64,000 bases of DNA from Variovorax sp. HW608. GTDB taxonomy: Bacteria; Pseudomonadota; Gammaproteobacteria; Burkholderiales; Burkholderiaceae_C. The notes under the pieces were generated by a model. That model was not told where the DNA came from. It saw only the letters and a list, made by a program, of their open reading frames with translations, and did no database searches. A program made the position numbers and the translations under genes. Location: NCBI RefSeq assembly GCF_900090195.1, contig NZ_LT607803.1, forward strand, positions 1,240,001 through 1,304,000, read 5' to 3'. The stretch's first letter is position 1. Each line of letters opens with the position of its first letter. Positions 46,397 through 54,192 of this stretch are shown here, in pieces.

Positions 46397-47362
46397 ATGC
46401 GACTCGGCCACTTCGATCTCAATCTCTTCCTTGCGCTCGATGCGCTGCTGGAAACCCGCAACGTCACGCGTGCCAGCGAGCGCCTCCACATCGGCGCCTC
46501 CGCCACCAGCAGCGCGCTCGGGCGCCTGCGCGAGCAGTTCGGCGACGAGTTGCTGGTGCAGATCGGCCGGCGGATGGAGCTGACGCCGCTGGCCCAGGAC
46601 CTGCGCGAGCCGGTGCGCGACATCATCCTGCGCTCGCGCGCAGCGCTGGCGGCCAAGGCCGAGTTCGACCCGGCGAGCGAGCGCCGCCGCTTCGTCTTCA
46701 ATGCCTCGGACTACGCGACGACGGTGCTGCTGACGCCGCTGGCGCAGCGCCTGGAAACGGAGGCGCCGGGCATCTCGATCGACGTGGTCGGCCTCGGCGA
46801 CAGCAACGTCGAGCGGCTGGAACGCGGCGACGTGGACATCGCGATCTACCCCGAGCGCAACGCCAGTGCGCAACACCCGATGGAGGCACTGCTCGAGGAA
46901 AGCTACCGCTGCGTCGTGTGGTCCGGCAATCACCTGCAGGGCGACTCGGTGAGCTTCGACGACTACATGGCCGCGCGCCACGTGGCGGCGCAGTTCGGCG
47001 ACCGGCGGATCCCGAGTTTCGAAAGCTGGTTCCTGTCCACGCACGGGGTGATGAGGAACGTCGTCGTGACGGCCAGCACGTTCAACGCGCTGCCCTTGCT
47101 GGTCGTGGGCACCCAGCGCATCGCCACGATCCATACGCGCCTGGCGCTCATGTATTCGCGCCTGCTGCCGCTGCGCCTGCTGACGCCTGCCTTCGAGATC
47201 CCCAGACTGGATCTCGTGATGCAGTGGAATCCGCACAACAACCTCGACGCGGCGCACGCCTGGCTGCGCCGGCGGTTGAAGGCATTGGCCAACGAGGTTG
47301 GGGAGGGTTCACCCCTCGCAGTTCAGCCGGGAGGATGCTCCGGCAGTTCGTACCCCAACTGA
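46397..47362 (+). CDS. LysR family regulator of the catabolic operon
   Basis: A 321-residue LysR protein of the NodD/NahR-like branch, starting MRLGHFDLNLFLALDALLET. The helix-turn-helix is NVTRASERLHIGASATSSAL, followed by LREQFGDELLVQIGRR. The effector domain begins near residue 95. It is divergent from the 16-gene operon with an inverted repeat in between and is therefore the best candidate for its activator. Relatives respond to aromatic or flavonoid-like compounds, in keeping with a ring-cleavage pathway. Its last 40 bp overlap the 3' end of the convergent ParE gene. Confidence 0.95.
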   Translation: MRLGHFDLNLFLALDALLETRNVTRASERLHIGASATSSALGRLREQFGDELLVQIGRRMELTPLAQDLREPVRDIILRSRAALAAKAEFDPASERRRFVFNASDYATTVLLTPLAQRLETEAPGISIDVVGLGDSNVERLERGDVDIAIYPERNASAQHPMEALLEESYRCVVWSGNHLQGDSVSFDDYMAARHVAAQFGDRRIPSFESWFLSTHGVMRNVVVTASTFNALPLLVVGTQRIATIHTRLALMYSRLLPLRLLTPAFEIPRLDLVMQWNPHNNLDAAHAWLRRRLKALANEVGEGSPLAVQPGGCSGSSYPN

Positions 47363-47718
47363 CGCTCGTGCCGTATCGAGAGGAACACCACCTCTCGCTC
47401 GGAGTGCGCATACAAGACGACATGGCGAGCCAGCACCAGTTCTCGCAGGCCGGGCTGACCCACTGCTTGGGCAAGTTTTCGTGCCTGCTCAGCTTGAAAC
47501 TGCCCCCAACCCGACCTGGCATCAAGAAATCGAGCGGGTCGACCGCTTGCGGGTGCGAATGAGAGAAGCGCCCGCGCCTTGACCACTTCGGCCTGCAATT
47601 TCCTGAAGCGCATCGACGCGGAAGCGGCGTCCTGCTCTTCCATGAAGCTGCGCACGGCTTGCAGCGATGCAAGGAAGTTCGGAACCGCCCGAACTCTTGC
47701 GTTGACGGGAAGGCTCAC
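47323..47718 (-). CDS. RelE/ParE-family toxin
   Basis: A 131-residue protein, somewhat longer than the usual 95-110 for ParE. The C-terminal strand pair HVVLYAHSEREVVFLSIRHE with RQLGYEL matches the RelE/ParE fold, where the I-R-H element is typical. It starts within the antitoxin stop (ATGA), as expected for a coexpressed type II pair. ParE-like members act on gyrase and RelE-like on ribosomal mRNA; which applies is not evident. The 3' end overlaps the LysR gene on the other strand. Confidence 0.82.
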   Translation of the reverse strand: MSLPVNARVRAVPNFLASLQAVRSFMEEQDAASASMRFRKLQAEVVKARALLSFAPASGRPARFLDARSGWGQFQAEQARKLAQAVGQPGLRELVLARHVVLYAHSEREVVFLSIRHERQLGYELPEHPPG

Positions 47719-48008
47719 GACTTCGAGGCGACGCCCAGAGCCTGGTCCAGTTCCTCATCAGATACGAACTGCCCAGCCAAGGCCTGCCGTAGGCCCCTGA
47801 TTGCATCTTCAGCCAGCACCAGGTTGGCGTGCTCCGCCTCCAGCGCGTGGTAGTAGTCCAGCCGGCGCGCATCCACCAAGGCCACGTAACTCGCACCGTT
47901 CTTGGTCAGCACCTTCTCGGAGCCGCTCCCCACCACGTCTTCGGCCAACTCCGTGAGCCGAGCGCGCGCTTCGCTGATTGGAACGATGTCCGATGCTCTC
48001 AAGGCCAT
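47715..48008 (-). CDS. Phd/YefM-family antitoxin
   Basis: A 97-residue protein with the Phd/YefM DNA-binding N-terminus: SDIVPISEARARLTELAED, then VLTKNGASYVALVDARRLD, where TKNG-x-x-AVL-type spacing is diagnostic. The C-terminal half is helical and acidic (LVLAEDAIRGLRQAL), fitting a toxin-wrapping tail. It precedes and overlaps the toxin gene. It should neutralise the toxin and repress its own promoter; two direct CGTTAA repeats upstream may be the binding sites. Confidence 0.88.
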   Translation of the reverse strand: MALRASDIVPISEARARLTELAEDVVGSGSEKVLTKNGASYVALVDARRLDYYHALEAEHANLVLAEDAIRGLRQALAGQFVSDEELDQALGVASKS

Positions 48009-48019
48009 ATTGCGGTATC

Positions 48020-48037
48020 CGTTAAGGTCTTCGTTAA
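48020..48037. promoter_or_regulatory. Direct-repeat operator candidate of the toxin-antitoxin pair
   Basis: Two copies of CGTTAA (48020-48025 and 48032-48037) with a 12-base period lie 12-30 bp upstream of the antitoxin start on its promoter side. The local A/T richness is high for this genome, as expected for a promoter. Autorepression by Phd-type antitoxins through short repeats is well established; the assignment here is from position only. Confidence 0.4.
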
Positions 48038-48102
48038 TGTCAGTCTAGCAGCCAAGCCTGTCCCCTTGCAATCACAGGGTGTCGACCCGACACGCCGCCG
48101 GC

Positions 48103-49092
48103 CTACATGCCCCAACGCAGCGCCGCAGTGTGCAGGGGCGCGTCCCAGAGCGAAAGCATCTCGCTGTCCATGGCACTCACGGTGATGGAACAGCCGGCCA
48201 TCTCCAGCGAGGTGACGTAGGAGCCCGTCAGGTGCCGGACCGCGTGGACGCCGGCGCCCTCGAGGATGCGGTGCACCGCATGGACCATCACGTACAGCTC
48301 GTGCAGCGGCGTGCCGCCGAAGCCGTTCACCAGCAGGACCACCTCCTGCCCGCGCTTGAGCGACAGGTCCTTCAGCACATTGCCGGTCAGCTCCGCGGCG
48401 ATGTCGTCCGCGCTGGCCATCTTGACGCGCCGGCGGCCCGGCTCGCCGTGGATGCCGACGCCCAGTTCCATTTCGTCCGCGGCGATCTGGAAGGTCGGCT
48501 GGCCGGCCGCAGGTACCGTGCACGAACTGAGCGCGACGCCCATGCTGGCCGTGCACCGGTTGACCGAATCGCCCAGCGCCTTCAGATCGGCCAGGCCCCT
48601 GCCGAGCTCGGCCGCCGCACCCACGATGCGCTCGACCAGGAGCGTCCCGGCGACCCCTCGCCGCCCCGTGGTGTAGGTGGAGTTCTCGACCGCGACGTCG
48701 TCGTTGATGACCACCATGTCGCTCTCGCGGTCGAGCATCTCGGCGGCCATCTCGAAGTTCATCATGTCGCCCGAGTAGTTCTTGACCACGAACAGCACGC
48801 CGGCGCCGGTGTCCACGGACTCCGCCGCCGCGAGCATCTGGTCCGGCGTGGGCGAGGTGAATATCTGCCCGGGACAGGCCGCATCGAGCATGCCGTGGCC
48901 CACGAAGCCGATGTGCAGCGGCTCGTGTCCGGAGCCGCCGCCGGAGATGAGCGCCACCTTGCCCTCTTTGAGGGTGCGCCGGCGCACGAACTGTCTTGCG
49001 TCCCCGAGGGTGACGATGTCCGCGTGCGCGGCAGCGAAGCCGTCCAGCGATTCGGCCAGGACGCTGTCGACGTGGTTGATGAGTTTTTTCAT
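48103..49092 (-). CDS. dhaK: Dihydroxyacetone kinase subunit DhaK
   Basis: A 329-residue DhaK. The substrate-binding segments are ISGGGSGHEPLHIGFVG and VKNYSGDMMNFEMA, and the His that binds the ketone covalently lies in GVGIHGEPGRRR. It binds dihydroxyacetone or a related ketose through a hemiaminal and presents it to DhaL. It is the last gene of the ABC-importer run, 49 bp after dhaL. The adjoining importer and the LacI regulator suggest that the substrate is imported and phosphorylated; triose or tetrulose are candidates. Confidence 0.94.
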   Translation of the reverse strand: MKKLINHVDSVLAESLDGFAAAHADIVTLGDARQFVRRRTLKEGKVALISGGGSGHEPLHIGFVGHGMLDAACPGQIFTSPTPDQMLAAAESVDTGAGVLFVVKNYSGDMMNFEMAAEMLDRESDMVVINDDVAVENSTYTTGRRGVAGTLLVERIVGAAAELGRGLADLKALGDSVNRCTASMGVALSSCTVPAAGQPTFQIAADEMELGVGIHGEPGRRRVKMASADDIAAELTGNVLKDLSLKRGQEVVLLVNGFGGTPLHELYVMVHAVHRILEGAGVHAVRHLTGSYVTSLEMAGCSITVSAMDSEMLSLWDAPLHTAALRWGM

Positions 49093-49141
49093 GGGGCGCT
49101 TCCGTGTGATTCCGAGTGGGGGCAACGGGGTTGACCGGGAG

Positions 49142-49729
49142 TCATAGCGTGTCGCAAATGGCACCGATGATCAATGCCATGGAACGCGAACCCGGGTCGA
49201 CATGGCCGCGCGCGCGCTCGCCCAGGAACGACGCGCGGCCGCGTGTCGCCTCGATGTGCGCGGTGGCATTCGCGCTGTCCAGCGCGCATTGGCGGACCCG
49301 GGCTCCGAGGTCCGCGCCGCCCTGCTCCAGCACCCGGCGCACCGGGTCGAGCACATCCAGCAGCGTCTTCTGGCCGACCTCGGCCTTGCCGAGGCGGGTC
49401 AGTGCCTTGATGCCGGTGTCCAGCGCCCGGGCCAGGTCGTCGGACGAGGGCCGGGCCGGCAACTCCTTGCCCAGGGTGACCAGCAGCGTGCCGAAGACCG
49501 GACCGGACGAGCCGCCGATGCTCGACATGCAGATCATGCCCATCGACCGCAGCGCGTCGTTGAGCGAATGGCCGTCGAATTCGTCGATGCGCGCCTGGAT
49601 CGCCTGCGCGCCGCGACGCATGTTGAGGCCGTGATCGCCGTCGCCGATGGCGCGGTCGAGTTCGGTGAGTTCGTCGGTGTGGTCGATCAGCGCCTGCGTG
49701 GCGGCCTGGATCAGGGCTTTGTGCATCAT
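49142..49729 (-). CDS. dhaL: Dihydroxyacetone kinase ADP/ATP-binding subunit DhaL
   Basis: A 195-residue DhaL. The Mg-nucleotide site shows in LDRAIGDGDHGLNMRRG, and GGSSGPVFGTLL is the conserved phosphate loop. The family transfers phosphate from bound nucleotide to the DhaK-bound ketone. No DhaM-type PTS subunit is encoded in the window, so the phosphate donor could be ATP directly or a distant DhaM. The ATG at 49729 follows the ATPase gene by 29 bp. A GGGAGA-type ribosome-binding site lies upstream. Confidence 0.93.
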   Translation of the reverse strand: MMHKALIQAATQALIDHTDELTELDRAIGDGDHGLNMRRGAQAIQARIDEFDGHSLNDALRSMGMICMSSIGGSSGPVFGTLLVTLGKELPARPSSDDLARALDTGIKALTRLGKAEVGQKTLLDVLDPVRRVLEQGGADLGARVRQCALDSANATAHIEATRGRASFLGERARGHVDPGSRSMALIIGAICDTL

Positions 49730-49758
49730 GGTCTCCCTTTCGGTCGGGTGATGTCGGA

Positions 49759-50793
49759 TCAGGCTGCGACCCGCTGGCCGTGCGCATCGAACCACAGCGC
49801 ATGCCGCCACTGGAGCCGCACCGCGTCTCCCGGCGCGGCGCGGGCGCCGGCCGGAAGGCTGGCGACGATCTCGTGCCCGCTGCCTTCCAGCGCCACGTGC
49901 GCCAGGCGCTGGTCGCTCAGGCTCTCGAGCCGGAGCACGCGCGCCGCCGCGCCGCCGCGCGCCGCGGCGCTGGCGCTTGCCGCCAGCTCGAGGTGCTCGG
50001 CGCGCAGGCCCGCGGTCTCGGCCTGCGGCGGCGCCGCGGCTTCGCCCAGGGCGCTGCGCGGCACGAGGTTGATGCGCGGCGATCCGAGGCGCGAGGCGAC
50101 GTAGCTGCTCACCGGGTTCTCGTAGATCTGCCTGGGCGTGCCGACCTGCACCAGGCGGCCGCGCTCGAGGACGCCGACCCGGTGGGCCATGGTCATGGCC
50201 TCGGTCTGGTCATGCGTCACGTACAGCATGGTGGCGCACAGGTCCTGCTGGATGCGCTTGAGTTCCAGCCGCAGGTCGTCACGAAGCTTCGCGTCCAGCG
50301 AGGACAGGGGCTCGTCCATCAGCGTCACGGCCGGGTTGCGCACGAGGGCGCGGCCGATGGCCACGCGCTGCATCTGGCCGCCCGAGAGCCGCGTCGACGG
50401 ACTCTGGAGCTTGTCCTCGATGCGCAGGAGCCGCGCTACTTCCTCGACCTTGCGCCGGATCTCCGCCTCGGGCGTCTGTCGCAGCGGCGAGCGCAATGGG
50501 AACGCGAGGTTCTCGAACACGCTCAGGTGCGGATAGAGCGAATACTGCTGGAAGACGAAGGTCACGTCGCGCCGGGCCGGCGCCAGGGTCGTGACGTCGC
50601 GCCCTGCGATGTGCACCCGCCCCTCGTCCGGGCGCTCCAGCCCGGCCACGAGGCGCAGGGTGGTGGTCTTGCCTGCGCCGCTCGGCCCGAGCAGGACGAT
50701 GAATTCGCCCGACCGGACCTCCAGGTCCAGGCCCTGGACCGCCGCAACCGCAGCGAAGCGCTTGGTGACGGATGACAGCCGCAGTTCAGCCAT
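49759..50793 (-). CDS. ABC transporter ATP-binding protein (MalK/UgpC family), second ATPase
   Basis: A 344-residue ATPase with complete motifs: Walker A GPSGAGKTTTL, Q-loop FVFQQYSLYPH, signature LSGGQMQRVAIG, Walker B VTLMDEPLSSLD, and the switch His in YVTHDQTEAM. After about residue 235 comes an OB-fold/TOBE domain (LVPRSALGEAA, then GLRAEHLEL). The ATG at 50793 overlaps the previous ATPase gene by eight bases. Two different intact ATPases in one sugar-type importer suggest a heterodimer. Confidence 0.93.
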   Translation of the reverse strand: MAELRLSSVTKRFAAVAAVQGLDLEVRSGEFIVLLGPSGAGKTTTLRLVAGLERPDEGRVHIAGRDVTTLAPARRDVTFVFQQYSLYPHLSVFENLAFPLRSPLRQTPEAEIRRKVEEVARLLRIEDKLQSPSTRLSGGQMQRVAIGRALVRNPAVTLMDEPLSSLDAKLRDDLRLELKRIQQDLCATMLYVTHDQTEAMTMAHRVGVLERGRLVQVGTPRQIYENPVSSYVASRLGSPRINLVPRSALGEAAAPPQAETAGLRAEHLELAASASAAARGGAAARVLRLESLSDQRLAHVALEGSGHEIVASLPAGARAAPGDAVRLQWRHALWFDAHGQRVAA

Positions 50794-51907
50794 GGTCGAC
50801 TCCCGCACGGGTGCCAAGGGGAAGGTCGTCGCGCGCCGTTCGCAGCGAGCGGCCCGAGGCGCGATCGAACAGCGAAACGGCGGCGGCGTCGAACTGCAGG
50901 CCCACGTGGTCGCCGCGGGCGGCCGCGGTGTTCACGTCGGCCTTGGCGCGCAGCGTGGTGCCGTCGGCCGTCGCCAAGGTCACGATCTGGCAGTTGCCCA
51001 GGTACTCGGTCGCCAGCACCTCGGCGCGCAACGCGGCGTCATGGGAGAAGTGGATGTGCTCGGGCCGCACGCCACACAACAGGGGCCGCGCACTCACGTC
51101 CTCGCGCAGCACGGGCACGGGCACGGAGGCGCCGCCGACGCGGATGGCCTCGGCGCCACGCGCCAGGGCGGCCTCGAACGGCAGGAAGTTCATGGCCGGC
51201 GAGCCGATGAAGTCGGCCACGAACACGCTTGCCGGCCGCTCGTACACCTCCATCGGCGGTCCGAGCTGCTCGACCACTCCGCCATTCATGACCGCGATCG
51301 TGTCGGCCATCGCCATGGCCTCGATCTGGTCATGGGTGACGTAGACCGTGGTGGCATGGATGCGCTCGTGGAGCGCCCTCAGCTCGACGCACATGAGGTG
51401 CCGGAACTCGGTGTCGAGCGCGCCCAGCGGCTCGTCCATCATGAAGGCCTTGGCGCGGCGGACGATGGCGCGGCCCAGCGCGACGCGCTGGCTGTCGCCG
51501 CCCGAGAGGCCGGCCACCGGGCGATCGAGCAGATGCTCGATCCGCAGCAGTGCAGCGACCTCCGCGACGCGACGCCTGATCTCGGCCCGCGGCACGCTCT
51601 GGCAACGCAGCGGGAAGGCGATGTTTTCCCGCACGTTCATGCGCGGGTAGAGCGCGAACAGCTGGAAAACGAAGCCGATGTCCCGGTGCGAGGCGCGGCT
51701 GAAGGTCACGTCCTCGCCGTCGAGCAGGATCTTGCCGAACGAGGGCAGCTCCAGCCCGGCGATCATGCGCAGCGTGGTCGTCTTGCCGCAACCCGACGGG
51801 CCGAGGAGGACGAAGAAGTCGCCATCGGCGACGGTGAAGGACGCCTCGCGCACGGCGGTGAAGTCGCCGAAGCGCTTCTGCAGGTTTTCCAGACGGATCT
51901 CGGCCAT
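50786..51907 (-). CDS. ABC transporter ATP-binding protein (MalK/UgpC family), first ATPase
   Basis: A 373-residue ATPase: Walker A GPSGCGKTTTL, Q-loop FVFQLFALYPR, signature LSGGDSQRVALG, Walker B AFMMDEPLGALD and the His in YVTHDQIEAM. The C-terminal TOBE region contains CGVRPEHIHFSHD. It is clearly distinct in sequence from the second ATPase, so the pair is not a recent duplication. It starts four bases after the small membrane protein stop, all within the importer operon. Confidence 0.93.
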   Translation of the reverse strand: MAEIRLENLQKRFGDFTAVREASFTVADGDFFVLLGPSGCGKTTTLRMIAGLELPSFGKILLDGEDVTFSRASHRDIGFVFQLFALYPRMNVRENIAFPLRCQSVPRAEIRRRVAEVAALLRIEHLLDRPVAGLSGGDSQRVALGRAIVRRAKAFMMDEPLGALDTEFRHLMCVELRALHERIHATTVYVTHDQIEAMAMADTIAVMNGGVVEQLGPPMEVYERPASVFVADFIGSPAMNFLPFEAALARGAEAIRVGGASVPVPVLREDVSARPLLCGVRPEHIHFSHDAALRAEVLATEYLGNCQIVTLATADGTTLRAKADVNTAAARGDHVGLQFDAAAVSLFDRASGRSLRTARDDLPLGTRAGVDHG

Positions 51908-51911
51908 GGCG

Positions 51912-52142
51912 CTACTCCGGAAAGTGGCTGGTGACGAGAAAGCCGACGGTGCCGGCGAGGATCACCGGGAACGACCAGGTGTAGAGCTCCATGGCGATCG
52001 GCTGCATGAGCATGAAAAGGCCCAGGCCGATCACGAGGGTCGAGGCGTTCTCCCACGGCCCGCGCCGCAACAGGCGGCCCTTGCCACGGCCACTTTCGCG
52101 GCCATCGCCGCCGGCTTCTTCGGGTGTTGGCTGGCGGTTCAT
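51912..52142 (-). CDS. 76-residue membrane protein of the ABC importer operon
   Basis: A 76-residue protein with a hydrophilic, arginine-rich N-terminus and two hydrophobic helices (STLVIGLGLFMLMQPIAM and FPVILAGTVGFLVTSHF). Its ATG overlaps the permease stop (ATGA), and the ATPase gene follows after four bases, so it is part of the operon and coexpressed with the transporter. Similar two-TM small proteins occur with two-ATPase polyol importers, for example the Rhizobium glycerol system. I cannot say that it is an orthologue. It may be an accessory transporter subunit. Confidence 0.75.
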   Translation of the reverse strand: MNRQPTPEEAGGDGRESGRGKGRLLRRGPWENASTLVIGLGLFMLMQPIAMELYTWSFPVILAGTVGFLVTSHFPE

Positions 52143-53092
52143 TTGCGTACCGCTCCGAAGGTGATCCCGCGCAGCAGGTGCTTGCGCAGCAGCACGGTGA
52201 AAACGAGGATGGGAATGACGAACAGCGTCGTCGCCGCCGCCACCGCGGGCCAGTCCTGTCCGCCCTCGCCGATGATGAACGGAATGAAGGGCGGCATGGT
52301 CTGCGCATTGCCGCTGGTCAGCAGCACCGCGAAGGCGTATTCGTTCCAGGAAAAGATGAGGCAGAACACCGCCGTCGCGGCGATGCCCGTGGTGGCCTGC
52401 GGCAGCACGGTCTTGACGAACGCCTGCAGGCGCGTATAGCCGTCGACCAGCGCGGCCTCTTCGTATTCGCGCGGGATCTCGTCGATGAAGCCCTTGAGCA
52501 GCCAGACCGCGAGCGACACGTTGACCGAGGTGTAGAGAAGGATCATGCCGAGGTAGCTGTCGAGCAGGCCCGCCTGGCGGAACATCAGGTAGATCGGGAT
52601 CGCGACCGCGATCGGCGGCATGAAGCGCGTCGACAGGATGAAGAACATCAGGTCGTCCTTCAGCGGCACCTTGAAGCGCGAAAGCGCGTAGGCGGCCAGC
52701 GTGCCGACGAAGACCGCGAGGAAGGTCGAGCCGAAGCCGATGACCAGCGAGTTCATCAGGCGCCCGGGCGTCTTCGAGGGCCCGGCGATGACCATGTTCT
52801 GTTCGCGCGCGATCCGGGCGCAGTAGCCGTCGGGCGGCGGCAGCGCGGCCATGAACTCCTGCGTCTGGTGCGAGCGGATCGTGAAGAGGTTGCAGTAGCC
52901 CTCCAGCGACAGCTCGGAGAACACCTTCGGCGGATAGGCGATCGCGTCCTGCGAGGTCTTGAAGCTGGTGAGGAAGATCCACAGGAGCGGCGTGATCATC
53001 ACCAGCGCGTAGACCACGACCAGGGTCCCCGCGATCCGCTTGGTCCAGGCAGAGGCCTCGACCACCGAGTGGGCAGTCATCGTGTTGCTCAT
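52139..53092 (-). CDS. Carbohydrate ABC transporter permease, MalG-like
   Basis: A 317-residue CUT1-family permease with about six helices. The EAA loop that docks the ATPase is REYEEAALVDGYTRLQAF, followed by KTVLPQATTGI. It has an unusually long first periplasmic loop between TM1 and TM2 (about residues 45-110, including SLEGYCNLFTIRSHQ) containing three cysteines or aromatic-rich stretches. The ATG at 53092 overlaps the stop of the partner permease (ATGA). Together with that permease it forms the translocation pore. Confidence 0.94.
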   Translation of the reverse strand: MSNTMTAHSVVEASAWTKRIAGTLVVVYALVMITPLLWIFLTSFKTSQDAIAYPPKVFSELSLEGYCNLFTIRSHQTQEFMAALPPPDGYCARIAREQNMVIAGPSKTPGRLMNSLVIGFGSTFLAVFVGTLAAYALSRFKVPLKDDLMFFILSTRFMPPIAVAIPIYLMFRQAGLLDSYLGMILLYTSVNVSLAVWLLKGFIDEIPREYEEAALVDGYTRLQAFVKTVLPQATTGIAATAVFCLIFSWNEYAFAVLLTSGNAQTMPPFIPFIIGEGGQDWPAVAAATTLFVIPILVFTVLLRKHLLRGITFGAVRK

Positions 53093-54066
53093 CGCTGCTT
53101 CACCTTGTTGAGGGCCTTGACGTAGATGTTCGCGGCGCCGAACACCGCGAGGAACAGGATGATGGCCAGCGCCGAGGACCAGCCCGTGCGCCACTTCTCG
53201 AACGCGGCCCGCTTCAGGGTGATCGACACCGTCTCGGTCAGCGCACCGGGACCGCCGTTGGTCAGCAGGTTGACCATGTCGAACATCTTGAAGTTTTCGA
53301 TGGCGCGGAACAGCACGGCCAGCATCAGGAAGGGCATGACCATGGGCAGCGTCACCGACCAGAAGGTGCGCCAGGTCGATGCGCGGTCGACCTCCGCCGC
53401 CTCGTAGATCGAATCGGGGATCGAGCGCAGGCCGGCCAGGCAGATCAGCATGACGTAGGGCGTCCACATCCAGGTGTCGACCAGCACGATGGTCCAGGGC
53501 GCGAGCCGCACGTCGCCGATCATCTGGAACGAGCTCGGCGCAATGCCCGTGAAGAAGCTGACCACGTAGTTGAAGAGGCCCGCCTGCGGCTGGAACAGGA
53601 AGGTCCAGAAGTTGCCCACCACCGCCGGCGAAAGCATCATCGGCAGCAGGATGATCGTGGTCCAGAAGCTGTGGCCGCGAAACCTGCGGTTGACCAGCAA
53701 CGCCAGTCCGAAGCCCAGCAGCACCTCGAACAGGATCGACCAGAAGACGAAGTGCGCCGTGGTCTGCATGCCGGACCAGAGGTCCGCGTCGGTCAGGATG
53801 TCGATGTAGTTGTCAATCCCGACGTTGCGGACCTTCAACCATCCCATGTTCGCCTTGAAATTGGTGAACGACATCCGGATGGTCCAGATGAGCGGGAAGA
53901 TGTTGACCGCCAGCAGCAGGACGATGGTGGGTGCAATGAAGAGCCATGCGATGCCGCGGTCCGACATGCCGGCCGAACGTACGGCAGGGCGATGTTCGCG
54001 GGCCGGGGCCGTGCCGGGGATGACCGGCGCGACCGCTTCGTCTGCAATTCCGATACGCGCGTTCAC
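53089..54066 (-). CDS. Carbohydrate ABC transporter permease, MalF-like
   Basis: A 325-residue CUT1 permease with about six helices: TM1 GIAWLFIAPTIVLLLAVNIF, and the EAA loop SIYEAAEVDRASTWRTFWSV followed by TLPMVMPF. The GTG at 54066 is preceded by AGAGGAGACGTCC, a strong ribosome-binding site, so it is preferred to an ATG at 54105, which would add 13 residues. It is separated from the binding-protein gene by a gap with a stem-loop that may lower its expression relative to that protein. Confidence 0.93.
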   Translation of the reverse strand: MNARIGIADEAVAPVIPGTAPAREHRPAVRSAGMSDRGIAWLFIAPTIVLLLAVNIFPLIWTIRMSFTNFKANMGWLKVRNVGIDNYIDILTDADLWSGMQTTAHFVFWSILFEVLLGFGLALLVNRRFRGHSFWTTIILLPMMLSPAVVGNFWTFLFQPQAGLFNYVVSFFTGIAPSSFQMIGDVRLAPWTIVLVDTWMWTPYVMLICLAGLRSIPDSIYEAAEVDRASTWRTFWSVTLPMVMPFLMLAVLFRAIENFKMFDMVNLLTNGGPGALTETVSITLKRAAFEKWRTGWSSALAIILFLAVFGAANIYVKALNKVKQR

Positions 54067-54150
54067 GGACGTCTCCTCTGCGTTGATGGCCGTCGGCCGG
54101 TTCACAGCCGGATCGCTGAAGCTGCGGGAGTGGCGCAGTGGCCTCCCCAG

Positions 54151-54180
54151 CCCGGAGTCGTCCGCTCAGGGCGACCCGGG
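54151..54180 (-). promoter_or_regulatory. Intercistronic stem-loop between binding protein and permease genes
   Basis: CCCGGAGTCG (54151-54160) and CGACCCGGG (54172-54180) pair with one bulged base around an 11-base loop. The element lies 13 bp after the binding-protein stop in the direction of transcription. There is no T-run, so it is more likely a partial terminator or a 3' stabiliser that keeps the binding protein in excess over the permeases, as seen in other ABC operons. Confidence 0.5.
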
Positions 54181-54192
54181 CCAGGTGCCGGC

